Counted from the stretch's first letter, positions 22,411 to 35,819 are shown. The stretch: DNA of 64,000 nucleotides from Jaltomata sinuosa (GCA_003996215.1 QJPP01003485.1:1-64000); one strand, 5' to 3'. Translations and numbers: made by a program. The notes: generated by a model not told the origin, from the sequence alone.

Positions 22411-23667
22411 AAAACAACTCTAGCACCCTACCTCGCCGAGTCTAGTTTAAGTATAAAAACTAGGGATTAAGTCATCATAATATCCTCTTTTCTTCAAGAG
22501 GTTTCATAAAAGCCAGTTTCAAAACCATTTCAAAGTCATAATACTGAAAATGGGCCCTTGGGGCCATGCAAAGTTTAGAAAATCAATTATAGTAAGCCTG
22601 AAGCCAAATCAGTAGTAAACATGCAGGGAAAACCTTTTTCATGTATGATATGCTCGCAAACAATAGGGTAGCCCAAAATGGCTCACAAATAATTACTACC
22701 GGCCCTGCACAAGTTCAACAGCTCTACAGCAAATATAACCAGCCTAGAAGGATATCTCTATGTCTGGGACTTGCGGACATTACCAAATAACCCACCATCT
22801 ATGTTCTAGAGTCGATACAAGGCCACACAGGACCACAAGGGTAATATACAATACTACATGAATACTACAATCAATGTATGAAATAAATGGACTGAAAGAT
22901 GGGCATGGTCTGGGGTACCAACCTACAACAACCAACCCAAGGATACTAACTAATGCAGTTATAGCCTATCTACGCAGAGTCAAGGTAGGGAAAGCCATAA
23001 CCTACCTATCGTCTGATGACTAGCTGCGGGGAAGGCATCGTCCAAGCATGAACTACTCCGGGAAGCTCCAAATTACAAAACCACTATCAACAAAATAATC
23101 TACATGTCAAAAAAAAACTAACGATACCCATATTGCCATAAATAATAACCGGGTCAAAATTCAGGTCACAAATGGGCTCGTGGGCCCCGCGACCCAATAT
23201 CGGAAACAAAAACACACATGTGTTCCTTACCATCCCGGGAGCACATGCTAAATATTTGAGCGGAAACAGACAGCAATTGGGGCATCAAAACATCCCACCA
23301 AGTAAGGATTTAAGGATGGAAAATTCAAGAAATAAATCCGGAATTTAATCAAAAGATACTTACCACAACGAGAAGACAAGCTAATGAGGTAAAAACTCCG
23401 AACCCACAATCATGCAAAGCTTAAGAGGGCAGTTTCTACAAGAAAGTTCCTAGCTTTGAGAAATAGCGACAATGGAGGTTTATAACAATGCAGGAGGAAA
23501 GTAACTTTGGGGAAGAAGAGCTTACCAACTAACAAGGGAGAAAGATTTTTCCCACAATACTATGAATTCCCCAAGCTTAGGACAAAATAGAACACTTTAG
23601 TAGAGAGGATTTTCAGTTTGGAGTTAGGAGGAAACAAGAATTAGAGCTGAAAACTCGAAGGAGGAAA

Positions 23668-23677
23668 GATTTATAGG
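23668..23677 (-). promoter_or_regulatory. TATA box of F left LTR
   Basis: Minus strand CCTATAAATC, with the palindromic word array directly upstream. The same box is at about 54622-54631 in the other LTR. Confidence 0.6.
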
Positions 23678-23686
23678 GGCTGGACG

Positions 23687-23830
23687 CAGGTCAACACCAT
23701 TAGCGCTAAAGGAGCGCAATCGCGCTGAAGGAAGGACCACAGACCAGCGCAATCGCGCTGAAATGAAAAATCACAGGGCAGCGTCGTTGGCGCTGATGGA
23801 AATCATAGGTCAGCACCGTTGGCGCTGAAC
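23687..23830 (-). promoter_or_regulatory. CAGCGC/GCGCTG palindromic word array in F left LTR
   Basis: CAGCGCAATCGCGCTGA and relatives (AGCGTCGTTGGCGCTGA, CAGCACCGTTGGCGCTGA) recur five times at 25-45 bp spacing, immediately upstream of the TATA box. The right LTR has the same array, more eroded by GC to GT/AC-type changes. Confidence 0.62.
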
Positions 23831-24506
23831 AATTTCTACTGCAGAAAACCAACAACAGCCAAAACTTCTACGGGGTGTTTCGGGCACAATCGAAACCCGA
23901 TACTCAAAAACTAAATATGATATTAGAATGGAAACGACCTTCTGAACTCAACATAATCAATGAAACTCCCATAAGAGGTCGTTTTGGAGGATTTTTGACC
24001 CAAGTCAACACTAGCTAAAGCCAACCGAGCATCAAAAATAAGTCTGACTCACCCGGGACCTGAACCAATGGTCCCCTCTAGCCTAAACTCGATGTTTCAG
24101 AGTTAACATCGCTAACGGAATTTTCATCTGAGGCCGTCTTCTCCAAATATTGACCAAAGTCAACCAAACAAGCCCAACTAGCCTGAGAACACAGAATGAG
24201 AGAGAATTCCAAGCTGAAAAGCTCCCGGATCCTAACCAAAGGTCCCACTAGACCAAAGTCCATGCTCCGGAGCTAACGGAACTGCCGAAATTCAATTTTA
24301 AGCACGTTCACCAAGAATATTGACTAAAGTCAATGATATCAAAAGCCTAATGCTCTAAAGCAAGGACTGGCCAAAAAGACCAAACAAATGGCCCGGGCAC
24401 CAAACTACTGGTCCCAACTAGCCATAAATGACTTGGGGACGCTATAGGCAAGCTCTAACGGTATAAGAAAGGTGAACACGCGTAAATGACTGGGAGGGTC
24501 ATTACA

Positions 24507-24518
24507 TCATCCTCTACT
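24507..24518 (-). promoter_or_regulatory. F polypurine tract
   Basis: Minus strand AGTAGAGGATGA abuts the LTR start TGTAATGACCC. Confidence 0.6.
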
Positions 24519-26965
24519 AAAGTGACTTTCATCCTCTAAAGTCAGGAAAGAAGGAAAGACAAGAGATTTAAGAATAGCAGATACGAAGCCCACACTACTC
24601 TCTCGGAAAACTTGGGTAGCCTCCTCGACTAGATGGCACCCAACAGAACAAAACCACAAAAAGCAACCTAGCCTAAACTCCTTACTAGTAAAGCTAGAAT
24701 CCAAACTCAAACTCCAAAACTCCAAAGATCTGCCAACCCAAACTGAACCCGGAAAATCTCAACCGGTAAGCCCCGATAGACCATCAAAACTAGAGAAGCA
24801 AGGCGATCAACACACAAAACTCAAATCTTCGAAACTACAACCAAATTTACCAGAAAAGCCTTTAACCCAGAACTCTAACTCATGAACCCACTGATCCGCA
24901 AAACCCTTATTTTCCAAACTAAATCCCTTTGTACTGCAAATAAGAAGTCGCATACAAGTCAAACACTCAAACCATCCTCGAAGCATAAACTAACACACCG
25001 GGGATCCATAGTTCCCACATATACTCTACCATGAATGAATCTACCCTTTTTTCCCAAACTCTTTCCAAGCCATTTTTATAGTCTACTAGCCCTTGCCATC
25101 CAAAACACTAACCCAAAGCACGTACTCAAAATTGTAGTAGTTTCACCCCAACTGACCACCAACCAATGGACGAATATATGTGCTAACACCAAACTCGATA
25201 ACTGAACCCAATAGAATAACCCATCTGACCCCACTGTAATTTGCACACCAGGCTAGGAAAAGCATGAATGAACACCCTGTGTTGACGGAGAGACTCCTAA
25301 GTTATAGAATGAACCCAACCTTGTTGAATCGTACCATGTCTAGATCAACTGAAAACGAATGCATCAGGTCAACCTGCTAAACAGACCCAAACCAAAAACA
25401 AGATTCTGCAAGGAGTGTGGTAAGCATACCATGAAGTTTGTAACCATCACTAAGTTCCAAACTCTAAGAAGCACTACTGCTACTCCGAATACTCGAACAC
25501 CATTCGCTCGCCTTACTAATGTCACCTCAGGAATAAGTCCACCGTGCCATGAATATGACATCAAAACACCTCGAAGGCAAAAGAGAAGGTGCATGGGGTT
25601 CAAAGTTTCCATCTAGCGAAGGAAATTTTTGCATACACCTTCAACACACCTCTTTAGCTTGAGTCAACTGCTCTACTGCATCAGCATACAAAACCACCAT
25701 CTCTGAAGTATATAACACACCAAACTATTAGCCCATAATGGCCGAGTCTAACCAATACTGGAATCCCGCATAAAAGATAACCCTGGAAGAATCAACTAAA
25801 CAAGATTTCAAACTTTAGGAAAATGAATAGTGATCAATAGTCTCTAAGTATCATTAGAACTCAAAATGGCCTCGCTAGTCTAAATCTGCACAACCTGATC
25901 ACATAAAGCATACACCACTGCTGAATCTCAAACTTATGCCGCTGAGTCTATCCAATCATGGTAGAAGGAACCTTATACTAACTAGATCACCGCTGAAATC
26001 TGAAATGTCTAGCCTAACCCAAAGGTTAGCCAAGGACTAGGTGTCCAAGGCCAACTTTCACTCTGAAATGGAAATAGGGGAGCTAAGTTGTCCGAACTCA
26101 TTGCCTTGCAACCCAAGAAGCTGCTATCGAAGGGAATTAACCACGAACCATCCAGAGTAATTTGCCAACCCACGATTCTAAAACTCAACCTCAGTTGTCA
26201 ATCAATGCCTCTGTCAGAACCCATAAGTAGACCCATACGCTATCAATGAACACTCGGGTAATGTAGCCCACTAGGCTCTAAATATGCAAGTTGTCGATCC
26301 ATAGATGCTACTGAAACTAGGTTCCCTCGAAGAAGATAACTAGGAATCCAAGGCCGATGCAACAAGATCCCAAAGGTAGTACTAGGAATGGCCACTACCT
26401 CAATCTTAGTCTAGAAGGAATTCTGACCTCGAACCAATCGAAGGAAAAGCTACTGCAATCTTTAGTTGATCAAATAAAGTCACCAACAATCGAGCTAGAA
26501 ATCACATACTGACACACAAGGAGTCATCACCCTCCTTCGTAAACCAAAAGAAACCTTTTCCAAGGATACACTAATTCCAAAAATTCTTTCTCAGAAGACT
26601 CTAGAGTTGTTCCCTTAGCTCCTGCAACTCTTACTGGTAACACTTAGCCACAATTCCATAGTAAAACTCTACCACAATGCCACAATCAAAAGCTCAACAA
26701 GAGAAATATGATCGAAATTCAATTCAACTAGAACTGGGGAAACAATTATAAAACCCAACCAGACAAGAAACCGAGGAGGACTATGGGAACAACCCACATA
26801 CCTGCCAACCTCCTAAACCAACCAAACAAGGAGGGTTGACTCTAATATCCTGAAAAACAAAACCAAACCATGCTCACTAGCATAACCAACCCCTCTCAAC
26901 TCAAAATAAGAGCTCAAACTCTGGCACAACTACCGGTAACACAAAACCAACACCAGAACTACTAG
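24519..26965 (-). other. F internal 3' part, noncoding
   Basis: 2.4 kb between the PPT and the D insertion. I see no protease, RT, RNase H or integrase motif on either strand; small open frames here have no protein character. It is probably a non-coding 3' region or eroded sequence. Confidence 0.5.
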
Positions 26966-28539
26966 TGATCTTAGGCCTATTTATGCACCGAAGGTTCATT
27001 ATCTACGCGCATTTAGCTTAGTTTTGAGGATAACTTGGTGTAATATTGAGGTATATATTGTGTATATATGTATTTGGTTGCTAAAGTACATTTTTAAAGT
27101 GTTTAAGGTGCATTTTAAACAAGTCAAGAGTCAAAAGGATCAAATAGAGTTTAGACTAGAAAACTAGCCTTGCTAGCTTGAGCTATGCATATTCTAGTGT
27201 ACTTTTATAAGCTCTATTGTGTTGTATGGACTAATGTATTTTATGAATTATTGTATGAGACCATTGTAGGATCGATGGAAGTTAAATTTATCCTACAAAC
27301 AAGCCATAAGAAGTGGGGAATCAAGGAACAAGTGCACAAGGAGACCAGAGCAAAAAGCGGATGAACCTTCACATTTGGAGGGGGCTATGCTCTGCACCTC
27401 TCAAGGATGAGGTGGAGGGTCAGCCTACCGACCCCCAAGGCTGAGGTAGAGGGTAAGACTCAAACACCCCATCAAGGAGGTCCACTGGGTTGTCCCTGCA
27501 ACCAGCCACGCGATGCGAACCCTCCCTAAAATATCCAAAATTGGGTTTTAACTTGATTTAAGTTGGGGCAAAGTTGTAAATGCATATTTTTCTTATGGGA
27601 CATCCTATGGAGGACCTAAAACACTATAAAAGGAGTACTTAGCCACATTAACACACATCTTTGGAGAAACACACGAATTGGAGAGCATACAAGACATCAA
27701 GGAGCTCAAACTAGGGTTCTTTGTTCTTTAACTTTTCTTTCTTGCAGTTTTACTTTATGAACTCATATATGAAGATTTTTTGTATGACTATGAGTGGATA
27801 AAAACACTATTTATAGGGTTGATTCTAAAACATGATTGCTTAATTATGGTTTTATAGTTGATTTATTTGTTTATCAAGTCATGTGATTGTACTTGCATTC
27901 TTGTTTTACTATTCTAAAGCGTCATGAACTTTAGGATAAATCTAAGTCTAAAAACTAATTGAACATAGGAGTTGAGGGATGGAATGAAGAACATAGGGAG
28001 TGTGGATCATGTCTTTAACTATTAGATATTATTTCTCAAGGATGATTTGCGGTTAGGATAGCGATATACCTAAATGCCCCACTTGGTTGATAAAGCGGAA
28101 AGATACTTTAATGCATCTGAATTAAAGACTCACATCCCCTCTCAAAAATGTAGTTGTGAGATTAAATTGGGTAGATGACTTAGAGGATTACCATTTCCGG
28201 TTTATAATATCAACCCCGTAGATCAACAATCACGATAAACACTAACGCCAACTAGAAACCATAGTAATGCAGAATGTGAAGTAAATGCCTCAACTCTGGA
28301 GCTCTCCATTTATTGTTTGCAATCCAAATTTCATATAGTTTTTAATTTTAGTATTTAGTTAACAAAATTAACTCAAATTCTTCTTGGTTACGAATTGCAC
28401 TTGTTTAACTTTAATAGTAATAACTAAGTTAGATCATTTGCTAAATACCAAGTCCCTGTGGGATCAATATTCGGCTCACAAGAGCCACTTTATTACTTGC
28501 ACGACTATGTACACTAGCGTGTGCTCTAGGGAGAAAATA
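26966..28539 (+). repeat. D 5' LTR
   Basis: It starts TGATCTTAGGCC and ends near CTAGGGAGAAAATA, just before the PBS. It pairs with the split 3' LTR. Confidence 0.85.
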
Positions 28540-28545
28540 AGTTTT

Positions 28546-28564
28546 TGGCACCGTTGTCGGGGAC
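28546..28564 (+). promoter_or_regulatory. D primer-binding site, tRNA-Asp type
   Basis: TGGCACCGTTGTCGGGGAC follows the LTR by six bases and resembles the Athila tRNA-Asp-type PBS. Confidence 0.8.
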
Positions 28565-28654
28565 TTATAAATTAGCAACTGTCTGATTTTTGTTATTACT
28601 ATTTTGTTTTAAAAGTGCTAACAACATGATCTTAGCTACTGAATTTGCAGGCAC

Positions 28655-30325
28655 ATGTTTTTATTCTTCAGCAAGCTAGCAAGGTATAAGGAATTAGTAG
28701 ACCCACTTCCTAAACCTGAGCAACACTTGCACCAAGCGTTGAGAGAAGCAACACTTCTCAATCAAGACCAGCAAGTTCACCCGGCCGAGACTATTCCTAT
28801 AGTCATGGCAGAGGAACCACCACTAGCTCGCAGGAAAGTGCTCAAAGTGACAATACCACTTATAACTAATGTGACCTCCTACATTCAAAAGCCAGCCACA
28901 TGAGGCAGATTTGAACTAAATCAGAATATGGTGCAATTGTTGCACACAAGTGGACAGTTTATAGGTTTGTCATATGAAGATCCACAGGTTCATCTACAGA
29001 ACTTTTTAGAGATTAGTGACACATTCATTCTCGCAGGAGTCTCCACAGACTATGTGAGGCTTACACTTTTCCCATTCTCACTATTGGGAGAAGCAATGAA
29101 ATGGTTGAAGGCATAACCTTCAAATTCGATCACAACATGGGATGATTTAGCAATGAAGTTCCTCATCCGATTCTTTACCTCAGGAAAAACTGCAAAGTTG
29201 AGGAGTGAGATTTTAAGCTTCAAGCAAAAACCAGACGAGAATCTCTATCATGCACGGGAGATATTTAAGTCTCTTCTCAGGGATTTCCCACATCACCAAC
29301 AGACGAATGAGGTATTAGCTCACATTTTTGTAGAAAGTCTTGACCATAATACAAATATTTTCCTAGATTCAACAGCAGGTGGTAAAGCTTTGGAGAAAAC
29401 CTATGATGAGCTATATACTCTTCTCAACCGTATCACACAAGGTAATCGATAGTGGAATTGTGACATATCCATAAATACAGTAAAAAAGGCTACAAGGATG
29501 ATTGAGTTAGATAGTGTCACAACATTAACGACACAGTTGGCCAGTTTTCATACCCAAAAGATAGCTCTATTAAATAAGTTGAGTGCTACTCAACCTCAGG
29601 ATCAAGTGAATGCAGTGCAACAGGTTCAGACTTGGTGCGAAACTTGTGGGTTAAGTGGTCATTCAGCAGATTTATGTGGAGCGAATTTGGAGATATTAAA
29701 CTTTGTAGGCAATGCACAGAAAGGAATTCTAAACAATGGTAATTCCTACAACTGAAATTGGCAGGGTCAACCCAACTACTCTTGGGGTAGTAATCAGGCT
29801 CAGCAACAGCAAGGTACGCAGAACAACACTGCAGCCATCAATATTGAGGAGATTTTGAAGAAGATCATTGCCAATCAAGAACAGATTACTGCTAAGCAAG
29901 AAAATATGGTTAGTGACATAAAATATTAGCAATTAGCTACAAACACATTAGAAGTTCAAATGGGACAACTAGCTCAGGCACATAATATAAGACCTCAAAG
30001 GGGTTTGCCTAGTGATACAAAAAATCCAAAGCAAGTGATGTCAATCACCTTAAGGAGTGGTAGAGATCTGATTGATGCACCTCTAAAGAAAAATCACGAG
30101 GTGAAAGAAGAGTTGATCACTTCCAAACAGATGGAGAAGCAAGATGAGTCTAAGGAAGCTGGAAAAAAGGGGAAGTCTGAGTACCCTAATGAGAAGGTGA
30201 TTGAGAAACCTCACAATAAACCACCACCACATTCCCACAGTGGCTTAAGAAAGCAACAGAGGATGCCTATTTTAAGAAGTTCTTTGACACTTTCAGAGAA
30301 CTTTACATTAACCTTCTTTTGTTAG
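28655..30325 (+). pseudogene. D gag, one reading frame with five in-frame stops
   Basis: From 28655 to 30325 a single reading frame runs without frameshift but is cut by TGA (28901-28903), TAA (29114-29116), TAG (about 29450), TGA (about 29753) and TAG (about 29927). Residues on both sides of every stop match Athila-type gag: PQVHLQNFLEISDTFILAGV, VRLTLFPFSLLGEAMKWL, SITTWDDLAMKFLIRFF, FLDSTAGGKALEKTYDEL, a CCHC-like segment (CETCGLSGHSADLC) and a Gln-rich tail. Most stops can be explained as CGA, CAA or CAG turned to stop by C to T. The core spans about residues 90-270. The likely original start could be the ATG at 28805. Confidence 0.85.
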
Positions 30326-30434
30326 ATGTTTTGCAGGGAATGCTTAAGTATAAGAAATACTTGAAGGATATGGTAGCGAATAAGAGAAGGTTGGCAGATA
30401 TTGAGACTTTGGCACTTACTGAAGATGCAGTTAT

Positions 30435-30872
30435 GTGGTGATGAGCAAGATGCCCAAAAAGCTCAAGGATCCGGGGAGCTTCACCCTCCCCAAAGAAATT
30501 GGTGAAAGTGACGTTGTTCAAGCCTTGAGTGAATTGGGGGAGAGCATAAATTTGATGCCCCTTTCATTGTTTAAGAGTCTTGGGTTGGGGAAGCTGAGAC
30601 CTTCCTCAGTTGTTCTACAGATGATGGACAGAACCAGAGTGGTCCCCGAAGGAATAATAAAGGATGTTCTAATCAAGGTTGGTAAATTTATTATTCCTAC
30701 TGACTTTATTGTTCTTGACTATGATGCAGATGAAAGGGTACCAATAATATTGGGATGTCCATTCTTAGCTACCGGTGGAGCACTGATTGATGTGAAAGAG
30801 GGCACGCTCAATATGAGACTGAATAATGAAGAGGTGGTCTTCAAAGTGTACATAACACTCAACACACCCTAA
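30435..30872 (+). pseudogene. D aspartic protease, active site altered
   Basis: The fragment aligns with the E1 protease: LKDPGSFTLPKEIGESD, SINLMPLSLFKSLGLGKLRP, VPIILGCPFLATGGALIDV. The catalytic motif, DLGAS in E1, reads ELGES here, so the catalytic Asp is Glu and the enzyme is presumably dead. A frameshift separates it from gag near 30325-30435. No RT follows. Confidence 0.85.
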
Positions 30873-31153
30873 CACTACAAGGACCTATGCATGATTACAA
30901 CTATGGAAGTGGATAAGTGTGGGGTGGAAAAGAGCGTACCTCTGATTACCTCTTCGGACTCTCTCATGGAGCTTCCAAATTTTCCAAAAGAGCCTGAATC
31001 TCAAGGACCTAAATGAAATACTGAAAAGGTAGGTGTGAGGAAGGCCCAAGACCTCAAGCATGAGCACCCAAGAGGTCTAAAAAGAAAAAAAAGAGGGGCT
31101 CGAGTAGGAGGAAGAGGATAAGAGAATGGGAATGAAAGTTGTGATCTCAGTCA

Positions 31154-31196
31154 TGCCGCGACGGTAAATTAGGCACTGCTTGGGAGGAAACCCAAG
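31154..31196 (+). promoter_or_regulatory. Conserved post-integrase block with hairpin, in D
   Basis: GCCGCGACGGTAAATTAGGC is followed by ACTG and the hairpin CTTGGG-AGGAAA-CCCAAG (31179-31196). It is the counterpart of 5180-5222 in E1. In D it follows the protease by only 280 bp, which fixes the right edge of the missing pol. Confidence 0.72.
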
Positions 31197-31272
31197 TTAA
31201 GGTAGCATTATTATTCTTTTTAGTTTTTCTTTAGTATCACTTTTGGTGTTGTTTTTGTGTTATGTCGAAAAG

Positions 31273-33841
31273 TGTCACACCCCGAGCCTACCCACTGGAC
31301 GTAACACGGACCTAATATCACAAGTAAGCTCAAGATAACCCTCTGGCACTAGCATGACTAAAACAATTGAAAAAATCATAATAACGGAAGCTTAACGGAA
31401 GTAATGAGCAACTTAACCTGTTTATATAAGTAAAATATAATGACAAAAATCCGAATACAACTGAGTATCTGACTCTATGTCTGAAAGCCTCTACTACTAG
31501 CGAGTCACTGGGACAAGCCCCCAGCTAACTCTAAATACTAAAATACTGAATACACAATCTAAATACTAAAATAAAAATAAACTTCAAGTCCTCGAATAAG
31601 GAGGACTCACCAAGATGGCTGGATGTGTTGCTGATCTACTAGCCATTAATCCGGGGATGGGCTATAAATCTACATCATGATAGGATGCACCACAAAGAAG
31701 TATGTTGTTAGTACTATGGAATGTACTGAGAATGTGAGATATGCATATGGTATGATAAAATACATTTGAAGGCATGTTTAAAACTGATATCATGCATAAT
31801 TCGTAGTAAGAAATGTTTAAAAATATCCTTAAAGTTGAAATCCTATACTTATGGAAAAATCTTTAATGTGATGACTCAATGCAGTATCATAAGCTGAAAA
31901 CATAGTCATAATCATAAGTCTAAGTATTAATTCTGAAATCTGAAAGCAAAGAGTCAATACATTTTAAACTTGAAACTGTTTCTGTGGGAGGTTCTCTAAC
32001 TGACATAGACCATGTGAGCTACATGGAATCTGATGTATATGCCCCATCGGAAGGACCCAATATACCTTGATAGGGTATAAAGGCATGACAATGGCGTGAT
32101 CACTAAATTTGATGCCCAACTGAGGGGACTTAGAACCTATGGAGGCATGCAGTTCTGGGACTAAGGGTACTCTCACCCCGTCCAACTCGGTGCTAAATAC
32201 TACTCCCAAAATAACATGTATAGCTCATATAATACTGATGCATATCTGGATGCCGAACTGATCATAACTAATTACATATTTAATGCCAAATTTGTTCATA
32301 AAGCGTAGAGACATATCTCATGTCATGAAAATTCATACCATAAGTCTTAAAGTTGTGCATGTTCATAATTCAAGATACCCTTTCTTTTCTAAAATCATAA
32401 TCTAAAGAAGTATGCATACAATTTCATAATCAAGAGACCATGTTATCTAAACATGCCAAATTTTTACTTGAAATCATTCAATTTAAAGGAATCATGCTAG
32501 AATTCATACTTACATATGGGCTTTTGAAAATACTTACTAAAATTCAATTGAAGCATGGGTAATAAATGTGAAATCATGAATTGAAGCTTTAAAACAAAAC
32601 CCATAACTTTTCCCCAATTTGGATAAGAACCCTAATTTCACAATTTGCTAAATCAAAGTAAAGATTTGGGGATTTGGGCTTAAGGGTGAAAGAAAACTCT
32701 TAATGAACACCCACATAGCTGAACTTGAAGCTTTCTTAACTTAGGACTTAAGTATTGAGACTTGAAGATGAAACCCTAACTTGAAGCTTTAGAGGATGAA
32801 ACTCATTTTCTTGTTTTGGAACTTGATTGAAAGAATGTGAGAGAACTTAGGCCAAGTGGCAATAAAACCCCTTCTAAATAGGCTTAAAACGACTTAGTAT
32901 AGGAGTTAAAAGAGTGGTAAATTACAAAAATACCTCTGGACTTAAGCTTGGAAAAACTGATAAAATGACTCGGCTTCAGGGACCACGAGTCAGTCTACAG
33001 ATCGTCAAAGTAAAGGATGGACTATCATCTGGTTCATGGTTTCAGCAACTACTTCTGGGAGTCTACAGGAATTACATTCCATGAGTCACTCTACGGTCCG
33101 TGATTCTGAACGACAGACCATCCTGTGACTTATGGTTTTGACTTTAGGAAATAAGGATCCTCTAACCCTCAGAAACTACGGATGGAAAGATGGGTCGTGG
33201 AATAGGTTGATGGTTCATCAACCCACTCATTGAATTTAGAGGACTTGGTACCTCTCTGAAGGTGATTCCACGAGTTACAGGATGGACCATCGTTCAAAAT
33301 GATGACTCGTCAAGTCACTCATGGAATCTAGGGAAGAAAACCTGAAGTTTGACAAACCACGGGTCACTCTATGGACCGTGGTTTTGGTGTATGGGTTATG
33401 AACCAACTAGTGGTTTTGAAGATTAAAATTTTAAGGTTCAGGTCAGAAATCACAACTCATAGTACGGACCGTGGTTCAGAACGACGGTTCATCATCCCGT
33501 CCGTAGTCACTGACAGTGCTGCAGTAAAATGCCCATAACTTTTACTCTAGACTCATATTAATGCACAGTTTATGTCATTGGAAAGAACACTCAAAAACCT
33601 TTAATTTTGTTGGTACTAGGACACATAACTCTTTATATTTTAGGAGGAATGGCCGATTGAACTTGACTCTAATTTAGTCTTGCATGAAAACTTACTTGGG
33701 TGAGGTAGTTGCAACTTAAATTGATTATATGAGTTTCTTATGAACATGATTCACATCCAAAGCACTCACCACACTAGGGAAATGATCATTACACCAATGG
33801 AAAAGGTTTGCGTATTTGCTTAGGATTTTTGAGGTGTTACA
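31273..33841 (-). repeat. B left (3') LTR
   Basis: TGTCACACCCCGAGCC to GAGGTGTTACA on the + strand. It aligns with 36438-38998 and, reversed, with the LTRs of A and C. Confidence 0.88.
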
Positions 33842-33857
33842 ATATCGCCTCCTTGGG
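33842..33857 (-). promoter_or_regulatory. B polypurine tract, eroded
   Basis: Minus strand CCCAAGGAGGCGATAT; C has CCTAAGGGGGAGATAT here. Confidence 0.65.
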
Positions 33858-35819
33858 ATTATTCATCCTCGAATGAAGACTAACTAGGCTGAGGTGGTAG
33901 GGCAAGAGATGCAATCCCACTATCTGATTTCTAAAGGCTGGAGTACTGACATGGTAACTGATTTCTTACTGAAATATGAACTGATATGGATTTGTGAGAC
34001 CTATATGTATACTGAGAGCATAAAAACACCGATATGATATGAAACTGGATATCTAACATGATAACTGGTCTGGAGTGAGAGTAGGGACTTAACTAAAAAT
34101 CATAAAGAATGAACGCATTCTTAGGAATTGTAGTTAGCTTGAAGGAACATAAAAATGAGAGGAGTAGCTATACGGGAAAACTATTATCTTCTAAATACCA
34201 GACTTATCATGTTATTAAAAATACTCACCTGCGCACATTTAGATACTAAGGTCTGAGTGTAACTACCTGCTTTCTCACTGTTTAAGCCTATCTCGACTAA
34301 ATCTCCTACATCTATAATATCTCCTCAGAATAGTATTCCTTCTTATAACAATAACCAACTAACCTTGAGCTCCTAGTCAAAGGGTCACTAGTCTCACAAA
34401 GCAAAGGTCCATAAGTATTTCATCACGACATTCAAGGTTATGAATATAGTCACCTTATGGTTTTGTAGCTTAAGCTATCCCAGACTTCTCCCCTCTCACC
34501 TAGCATATCTAGGAGCTGCAACTTCAAGAACTTCTACAGAGAGACCTATCAATACTCCTCATCTAACTACTTCGTATGAATAATCCTTACCTCATAATTC
34601 CTCTCCACCTAAAAGCCAAGGTGGAACAAGTACACCAAAAAGGAATGAAATCTACTACTCCCAGTCTAGGCTACTATTAGGCTTCTTCCCCTAACACCTA
34701 TAACAATATAAACAAGAATCTGGAAAAAGAAAAGGGGGAGCATGAGTGTCACGAATGAAGGATTTCTGATTGGTCTAGACTTACACTTAGCGTGACCTAG
34801 ACACTCAAGGTGAGGTATGAGAAGTCGAGTGAAAAGGCATGAGTGTTTCACATCCTAGACTTACAAAGCATGGTTAGAGTAAGGAAATCACAAGCATGAA
34901 ATATTTGAGAACTCTGGTATGAGCACATACATGGCGTATCATAATTTGATTAGTCATTAGGGCATGTCTAAAGAATGAATTGAGTAAATAGGATTGATCA
35001 TACCACGAGATAGGAGTTTACATATGTAACGAGCCTCAGGGCATGGAGCTGGGATTTTTAGAATCGTAGAGTAAGAGTAGGGTTGTTGTCTAAAGTAATC
35101 ACATGTCATTCTAGGAGCCTAATATGAGCGTGAATCTGAATGTAGTGCGTAAATTTGAAATAAGACCATGGAGCTGACCCACAAGGCAAGCAAAAGGTAT
35201 CGTGATGATAGAAGTATACTTATGATGCTAGGATGGAATAAGCTTCTGCTCCCCCGTAACTATGTTCTAACACTCTTTATCATCACTGCCTGAGCCTAAA
35301 AAATCTAATTGATTCTACATCCCACCATCTTCCCCTAAGACTCATGCTACCATTCTAAGTCTAAGGATCTCTTAGTAACCTCTAAACGGAACTATGATAA
35401 TTTTCCTCTAATAGAGCAAATACTACCCTAGAAGTTAGTCTGAGTGTGCACTTTCTTCTACAGTTTAAGGCCCTCTCTCACCTAGAAGTCTTGGCCTTAA
35501 CCTTTCTATCTCATATAAGGGTTGTACATCCCACACTCATTAACTTACAACCTATCACTTGCAAAGACATGCCAAGCTTACATGGTTCTAACAACCCATA
35601 ACTCTCTCTTTCTAATACCCATCACGATGCTATATTCCTTTATCACTGCTTGTTCTAAGCTAAGACAACGCACAACAATACAAGAATAGGGGCCTGGGGA
35701 CTATGGATGCATAAAGGAAGAAATCTAGTGACATACCTGATTCATTTTATGGAGGAATATTCTAACCCGGCTGGCTAGTCAATGAAAGAAATTGGTTTTG
35801 GAGCTAAAAACCATAGTTG
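33858..35819 (-). other. B internal region, noncoding
   Basis: About 2 kb. Two blocks match C reversed: the 3' 1.1 kb (45408-46526) and the segment with CACGCTAAGTGTAAGTCTAG. No protease, RT or integrase is recognised. Confidence 0.6.

Larger units (their letters stand above)
21264..24506 (-). repeat. F left (3') LTR, outer ~550 bp missing
   Basis: It matches 52219-55470 and ends in GGGTCATTACA. The part equivalent to 51667-52218 is absent because A abuts at 21263. Confidence 0.87.

Noticed and set aside
24519..26965. Search for a hidden pol in the 3' part of F
   Set aside because: No RT, RNase H or integrase motif was found on either strand. The 25359-25616 frames on both strands are mutual shadows.
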